In this document: piece after piece, positions 7,288 to 7,529 of the stretch
How positions within the stretch are numbered: position 1 is the first letter of the stretch
Layout of the letters: each line of letters starts with the position of its first letter
Assembly (NCBI GenBank): GCA_016285215.1
Contig: JAEEQI010000115.1
Coordinates: 1-7,529, forward strand
Source of the DNA: Bacteroidales bacterium
Lineage (GTDB): Bacteria; Bacteroidota; Bacteroidia; Bacteroidales; UBA932
Length of the DNA: 7,529 nt
Direction: 5' to 3'
Position numbers and translations under genes: made by a program
The notes under the pieces: model-generated
Told to the model about the DNA's origin: nothing
What the model saw: only the letters and a program-made list of their open reading frames with translations
Database searches by the model: none

Positions 7288-7295
7288 CAAAGTTA
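7288..7295 (-). promoter_or_regulatory. Possible distal -7 box of the TonB-receptor operon
   Basis: On the minus strand TAACTTTG matches the TAnnTTTG consensus exactly, but no TTTG is found 19-21 nt upstream, so the -33 element would be poor. Use of this box would give a leader of about 70 nt containing the 7255-7274 inverted repeat as RNA and the CCTCGAGG palindrome right at the start site. It is a weaker candidate than the proximal promoter. Confidence 0.3.
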
Positions 7296-7335
7296 GGAAT
7301 TCTCCCGGAGTTGTTGATAAAACTGTTGAAAATTT

Positions 7336-7366
7336 TTTGAAAATCAGGAATTTAATCGTATCTTTG
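7336..7366 (+). promoter_or_regulatory. rplC promoter (Bacteroidota sigma-70 type)
   Basis: The -33 element TTTG (7336-7339) and the -7 element TATCTTTG (7359-7366) are both exact consensus matches with the preferred 19-nt spacing. Transcription should start near 7371-7374, giving a leader of about 67 nt before rplC. The sequence upstream (7311-7344) is very AT-rich, with phased A-tracts that may act like an UP element. Such a strong promoter is expected for a ribosomal-protein operon. Confidence 0.85.
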
Positions 7367-7371
7367 CGGTC

Positions 7372-7401
7372 CGCAATTGTGCCCACGTGGCCTCCAATGC
7401 G
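7372..7401 (+). promoter_or_regulatory. Candidate structured 5' leader hairpin of the rplC mRNA
   Basis: CGCAATTG (7372-7379) pairs with CAATGCG (7395-7401) as seven base pairs with one bulged A. Above a small internal loop, GCC (7381-7383) pairs with GGC (7389-7391), closing a CACGU loop. The hairpin begins within 1-2 nt of the predicted transcription start. Ribosomal-protein operons are often autoregulated through leader structures bound by one of their products (in E. coli the S10 operon by L4). Whether this hairpin does that here is inference. It could alternatively be a 5'-stabilising stem or chance pairing. Confidence 0.4.
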
Positions 7402-7439
7402 TGTTAAAACATTAAGTAACAATTAATTAACAAACACCA

Positions 7440-7529
7440 ATGCCTGGTTTAATTGGAAAGAAAGTCGGAATGATTTCCGTCTTCGGTGCCGACGGGAAGA
7501 ATATCCCGTGCACTGTCGTTGAGGCTGGT
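7440..7529 (+). CDS. rplC: 50S ribosomal protein L3, N-terminal 30 codons
   Basis: The frame from the ATG at 7440 translates as [11 protein letters not shown], then [19 protein letters not shown], an unmistakable Bacteroidota L3 N-terminus (the family begins with a short segment containing GKK-GM and CTV-EAG). It continues beyond the right edge, so it is 3'-partial only because of the window. L3 is a primary assembly protein of the large subunit, binding 23S rRNA near the peptidyl-transferase region. The start is preceded by an A-rich stretch (AATTAATTAACAAACACCA) and no Shine-Dalgarno, typical of highly translated Bacteroidota genes. Normally rplC is the second gene of the S10 operon after rpsJ; here it is the first gene after its own promoter. 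Confidence 0.97.
   Translation, partial: MPGLIGKKVGMISVFGADGKNIPCTVVEAG

Larger units (their letters stand above)
7211..7439. other. Divergent intergenic region between the receptor operon and rplC
   Basis: This 229-bp AT-richer stretch has no credible gene on either strand. An open frame spanning most of it on the minus strand has no start signals or recognisable family. It contains the rplC promoter and structured leader on the right, and two -7-like boxes and an 8-bp dyad for the minus-strand operon on the left. It also has short palindromes (CCTCGAGG at 7278-7285, CTCCCGGAG at 7302-7310) and TTGA repeats spaced at helical periodicity between the two promoters. In particular, there is no rpsJ, which usually precedes rplC. 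Confidence 0.85.

Noticed and set aside
7383..7390. CCACGTGG palindrome in the rplC leader as a protein operator
   Set aside because: It is downstream of the predicted start and is better explained as part of the apical loop of the leader hairpin. An 8-bp palindrome alone is weak.
7397..7426. Nine-residue upstream reading frame (MRVKTLSNN) in the rplC leader
   Set aside because: It is too short to support, its start lies in the 3' arm of the leader hairpin, and there is no runs-of-codon signature of attenuation.
1..7529. tRNA, rRNA, CRISPR array, insertion sequence or terminator
   Set aside because: No cloverleaf, repeat-spacer pattern, transposase or GC-stem-plus-T-run was seen. Gaps between the operon genes are too small to hold any.

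Overview
The window looks like a chromosomal segment of a moderately GC-rich Bacteroidales bacterium (phylum Bacteroidota). Four things point there: promoters of the TAnnTTTG / TTTG type; start codons without Shine-Dalgarno sequences; protein families largely typical of this phylum (DUF4876, DUF6850, fimbrillin/FISUMP, S46 dipeptidyl peptidase, TonB-dependent receptor with a carboxypeptidase-regulatory-like N-terminal domain); and an L3 N-terminus of the Bacteroidales type. The genus cannot be fixed from the sequence alone.

Layout. Five genes run leftward on the minus strand as one tight unit: (1) a TonB-dependent receptor (7210-4427), (2) a DUF4876 lipoprotein (4445-3237), (3) a DUF6850 outer-membrane beta-barrel (3268-1742), (4) a fimbrillin-like/FISUMP lipoprotein (1735-167) and (5) the first 53 codons of an S46-family dipeptidyl peptidase (160-1, running off the left edge). 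Genes 1/2 overlap by 19 nt, 2/3 overlap by 32 nt, and 3/4 and 4/5 are each separated by 6 nt, so co-transcription is very likely. On the plus strand the first 30 codons of rplC (ribosomal protein L3) begin at 7440. The 229-bp divergent intergenic region (7211-7439) holds a near-perfect rplC promoter and two candidate -7 boxes for the receptor operon. It also holds a perfect 8-bp dyad at the operon promoter, phased TTGA/A-tract repeats, and a bulged hairpin at the predicted 5' end of the rplC mRNA.

Working model (inference). The operon encodes a cell-envelope uptake system without SusD: a TonB-powered outer-membrane channel, two lipoproteins (at least one with a surface-export-like signal), a second outer-membrane barrel of unknown function, and a periplasmic dipeptidyl peptidase. 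The simplest reading is binding and import of peptides or a proteinaceous ligand followed by periplasmic trimming to dipeptides, but no substrate can be read from the sequence. The neighbouring rplC starts its own transcription unit with no rpsJ directly upstream, which suggests the S10 ribosomal operon is split here. No RNA gene, mobile element, CRISPR array or recognisable terminator was found.
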